NCBI GenBank assembly: GCA_026686845.1
Contig: JAIVEN010000014.1
Location: forward strand, 36,292,001 to 36,356,000
From: Adenanthera pavonina
Taxonomy: Eukaryota > Streptophyta > Magnoliopsida > Fabales > Fabaceae
Reading direction: 5' to 3'
DNA length: 64,000 nt
Positions 61,701 through 64,000 of this stretch are shown piece after piece. The notes beneath the pieces were generated by a model. The model ran no database searches and had not been told where the DNA came from. It saw nothing but the letters and a program-made list of their open reading frames with translations. Every line of letters starts with the position of its first letter. The first letter of the stretch is position 1. The position numbers were made by a program, and so were the translations under genes.

Positions 61701-63020
61701 TGACAAGTGTTTTGTGGAATTAATTGTATAGATTTGGTGAGACACACACACACACACACAACTACATGTGGGATGGAGCCATGGAGGCTTTGATGCCTTA
61801 ATCTGACAATATAAAAATAAAAGACTATAAAAGTGTTTATATTTTGTATTGTAGTTTATATTTTGTTGTTATAAATTTGTTATAACTAAAACAAATCAGC
61901 CACGTTCTGGGAATTTTTGTGTGCCTGCATAAAGTCACAAATCATGTTTTCTGGTCTTACAATGGATACGAAAGACACTAGTTTTGTGATGAACTGTTTG
62001 GTTTCTATTAAGAAGTAACTTTCAATTGCTAATAATATTTATGGTGCTAACCTTATCTTTCTTTTGGGCGCATGCTTTGCAAACAGGCACCTGCTGATCA
62101 AGTAAAGCCTCTATACCTGCAATATGCAAAGTTGGAGGAGGACTATGGACTGGCAAAACGAGCTATGAAGGTTTATGATCAAGCAACAAAGGCTGTTCCT
62201 AATAATGAGAAGTTAAGCATGTATGAAATATATATTGCTCGTGCTGCTGAGATATTTGGTGTGCCCAAAACAAGGGAAATCTATGAGCAGGCGATTGAGT
62301 CTGGTCTTCCTGACAAGGATGTCAAAACCATGTGTTTGAAGTATGCTGAGTTGGAGAAGAGCTTGGGAGAAATTGATCGGGCCCGTGGAATATACGTTTT
62401 TGCCTCACAGTTTGCAGATCCACGATCAGACTCTGAATTTTGGAATAAGTGGCATGAGTTTGAGGTTTCGCACGGAAATGAAGATACCTTCCGAGAAATG
62501 CTTCGTATTAAGCGCAGTGTCTCTGCAAGCTACAGCCAGGTTGGTTTAGTTTAACCATTTCATTTTAATTTTCTCGGCTGTCCTGATGTAATTTTAGTTC
62601 TTGCACATCATAAATCTTAACTGTAATGTTTAATTGTTTTTTCAGACCCATTTTATATTGCCTGAGTACCTGATGCAAAAGGACCAAAGTGTATCACTGG
62701 AAGAGGCCAAAGAAACATTGAAACAGGCTGGGGTCCCTGAGGACCAAATGGCTTCGCTAGAAAAGAAAGTTGGGTTTGTGAGTGCTGGAGTAGAGTCACA
62801 GACTGATGGAGGGATTAAAGCTAATGCAAATAACGAGGAAATTGAGTTACCCGAAGGGAGTGACTCTGAAGATGATGAAAAAATTGAGATTGCTCAAAAG
62901 GATGTGCCGTCAGCTGTTTTCGGTGGTTTAGTTCGGAAGAGGGAAGAGGTTGAAAAGAATGAAGAAGTAACAACACGTCTTGGTGCTTTAGAGAGAATAA
63001 AGAGGCAGAAGGGAAACTGA
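58737..63020 (+). CDS. SYF1: Pre-mRNA-splicing factor SYF1 (XAB2 orthologue), five coding exons
   Basis: This is a nuclear scaffold of the Prp19/NineTeen-associated complex, needed for spliceosome activation; the animal homologue XAB2 also links to transcription-coupled repair. Coding exons: 58737-60237, 60762-60946, 61044-61214, 62087-62539 and 62646-63020 (894 residues; plant family about 900-920). All introns are GT-AG; phases are 1, 0, 0, 0. The protein is a string of HAT (half-a-TPR) repeats from about residue 20 to 770, seen as W..Y, A R..FERAL and P..W..Y patterns, e.g. NPFSLKLWWRYL, RTFDRALCALP, FKVYERGVKIFKYP. Residues 311-328 form an acidic Glu/Asp run. The C-terminus after residue 771 is charged and disordered, with the conserved VPSAVFGGL and LGALERIKRQK. 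I chose ATG 58737 (MAISQELYPSQDDLLYEEEL) because it matches the conserved plant N-terminus. No damage is seen. Confidence 0.96.
61215..62086 (+). other. SYF1 intron 3 with (CA)n
   Basis: This is the longest intron (872 nt), from AAACG|GTATGC to TTTGCAAACAG|GCACC. It contains a CA run at 61743-61760. The other introns are 524, 97 and 106 nt. Confidence 0.9.
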
Positions 63021-63360
63021 ATTTTCTGTCATTAGATTGGATGTTTGTTCTTTGCTAACGAATTTTGTAGAGCTATTGTAACTTCTCTTTTTAATAGGAA
63101 AAGCTTCTCAGTTACAACATTTGTAAGAGGCAATATGCAATTTAGCAGTAGTTGTATGAAAAAGATCCCTTGACAAGTACATTGATGGAACCGAAATTTA
63201 TAAGAAAGTGAGTGCGTTGAATATATAACAAGTACAACTGAAAGCATATTAAAATTAACATAAAATCAATCTTAAGAAAGCTGGATCGGACCGACCCCAA
63301 GTTTTATGACATTCTATAGCATTTTTCTTTTAAAGTTATTTCGTCAGTGAATAAATGCCT
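63021..63360 (+). terminator. SYF1 3' UTR with candidate poly(A) signal
   Basis: AATAAA at 63350-63355 lies 330 bases after the stop codon. Upstream TTTGTA and TTGTA words are of the plant far-upstream type. The site of cleavage is inferred only. Confidence 0.4.
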
Positions 63361-64000
63361 GTGTTTAATTTGGATACTTTTCTAGTAACGAGTAATAATT
63401 TTTTTTATTGTATAGTTCTATAATATTAGAAAATTAAATACTTTTGTCATTCATATTTTGATATATAAACCATTTTTACTTAAATTTTAATCCAAGTAGG
63501 ATTTGAAGTAGATGGGAGAGTAAAGATCATTACACGAAATTTTAAAGAGAGATTACAACAAATAGGGGCCGCATACATTCACCTTGCACAATGTTGGACT
63601 GTGCTTTTGGATGGCATATCACACATGTTTGTACTAAATTTCCAGCGTAGGCAAATTGGGAACTAGAATCATCTATATATATATATAATGTAAATTATAT
63701 TTGTTAAATTCAATATTTTTTTTGGTTAACATTTGTTAAAATCAATATAATTGTAGAAAACCTCTCCCTCTTGCATAAGTCCATAGACCACAGACCAAGA
63801 CCCTTCTTAACTGAAGACATTTTTGCTTTGGTTTATTTTCTAAGGAAAGAGGGCCTAAGCCCAAGAAATCAAAATTCAATTGATAGACTTAGGGACTAAA
63901 ACCCCATTAGAGTTTTTTACATAGCGTATGCTCTAAGTAACTAAAGACTAATCCCTTTGAGACGAAGAAATTATCGAAGTAGATTTTGTTTCTCTTAACA
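63361..64000. other. AT-rich sequence to window end
   Basis: No gene or element is recognised. Confidence 0.5.

Overview
This window is nuclear DNA of a flowering plant, most likely a core eudicot. It is strongly AT-rich, has GT-AG introns, and holds two ordinary plant genes in a sea of retrotransposon and DNA-transposon remains. A captured flavonoid 3'-hydroxylase fragment, Stowaway-type MITEs, a tRNA-derived SINE and Ty1/copia and Ty3/gypsy LTRs fit the same origin. I cannot name the species.

Only two intact protein genes are convincing. The first is a FLA7-like fasciclin-like arabinogalactan protein on the minus strand (coding 40133-40918), with a spliced 5' UTR exon near 41901-41945. The second is the orthologue of the splicing factor SYF1/XAB2 on the plus strand (58737-63020, five coding exons, 894 residues). 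They are about 17 kb apart and unrelated in function: one is a GPI-anchored cell-surface glycoprotein, the other a spliceosomal scaffold.

Layout. 1-2193: 3' part of a large Ty3/gypsy-type LTR. 2525-3101: LINE tail with a broken RNase H domain. 4883-9414: nested stack, namely a 5'-inverted LINE with a 17-bp target duplication, then a hAT-like element that carries a complete copia solo LTR and a Stowaway MITE. 9.4-19.6 kb: mostly unassigned AT-rich DNA with microsatellites, a frameshifted proline-rich ORF and a relic of an RPA-like OB-fold protein. 19621-21700: second copia solo LTR. 22.2-26.7 kb: LTR-like sequence, including one gypsy-type terminus. 26704-33621: two gypsy-type solo LTRs only about 100 bp apart, each with a perfect 5-bp target duplication; the second holds a PIF/Harbinger-like element that has captured an exon piece of a CYP75B gene. 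33890-35275: dead RTE-type LINE on the minus strand. 35.3-40.1 kb: AT-rich spacer. 40.1-42 kb: the FLA gene, with a MITE just upstream. 42.5-58.4 kb: SINE-like repeats, a local duplication, MITEs, a possible second PIF-type element and simple repeats. 58.4-63.4 kb: SYF1.

The main interest lies in how insertions were nested and resolved. Three solo LTRs have perfect or near-perfect target duplications, and a fourth (TSD 4/5) is likely. One LINE shows a clean twin-priming inversion. The gene-fragment capture lies between imperfect direct repeats. I saw no CRISPR, operon or classical RNA gene. Reading frames and motifs were worked out by eye from the sequence, and no database search was run.
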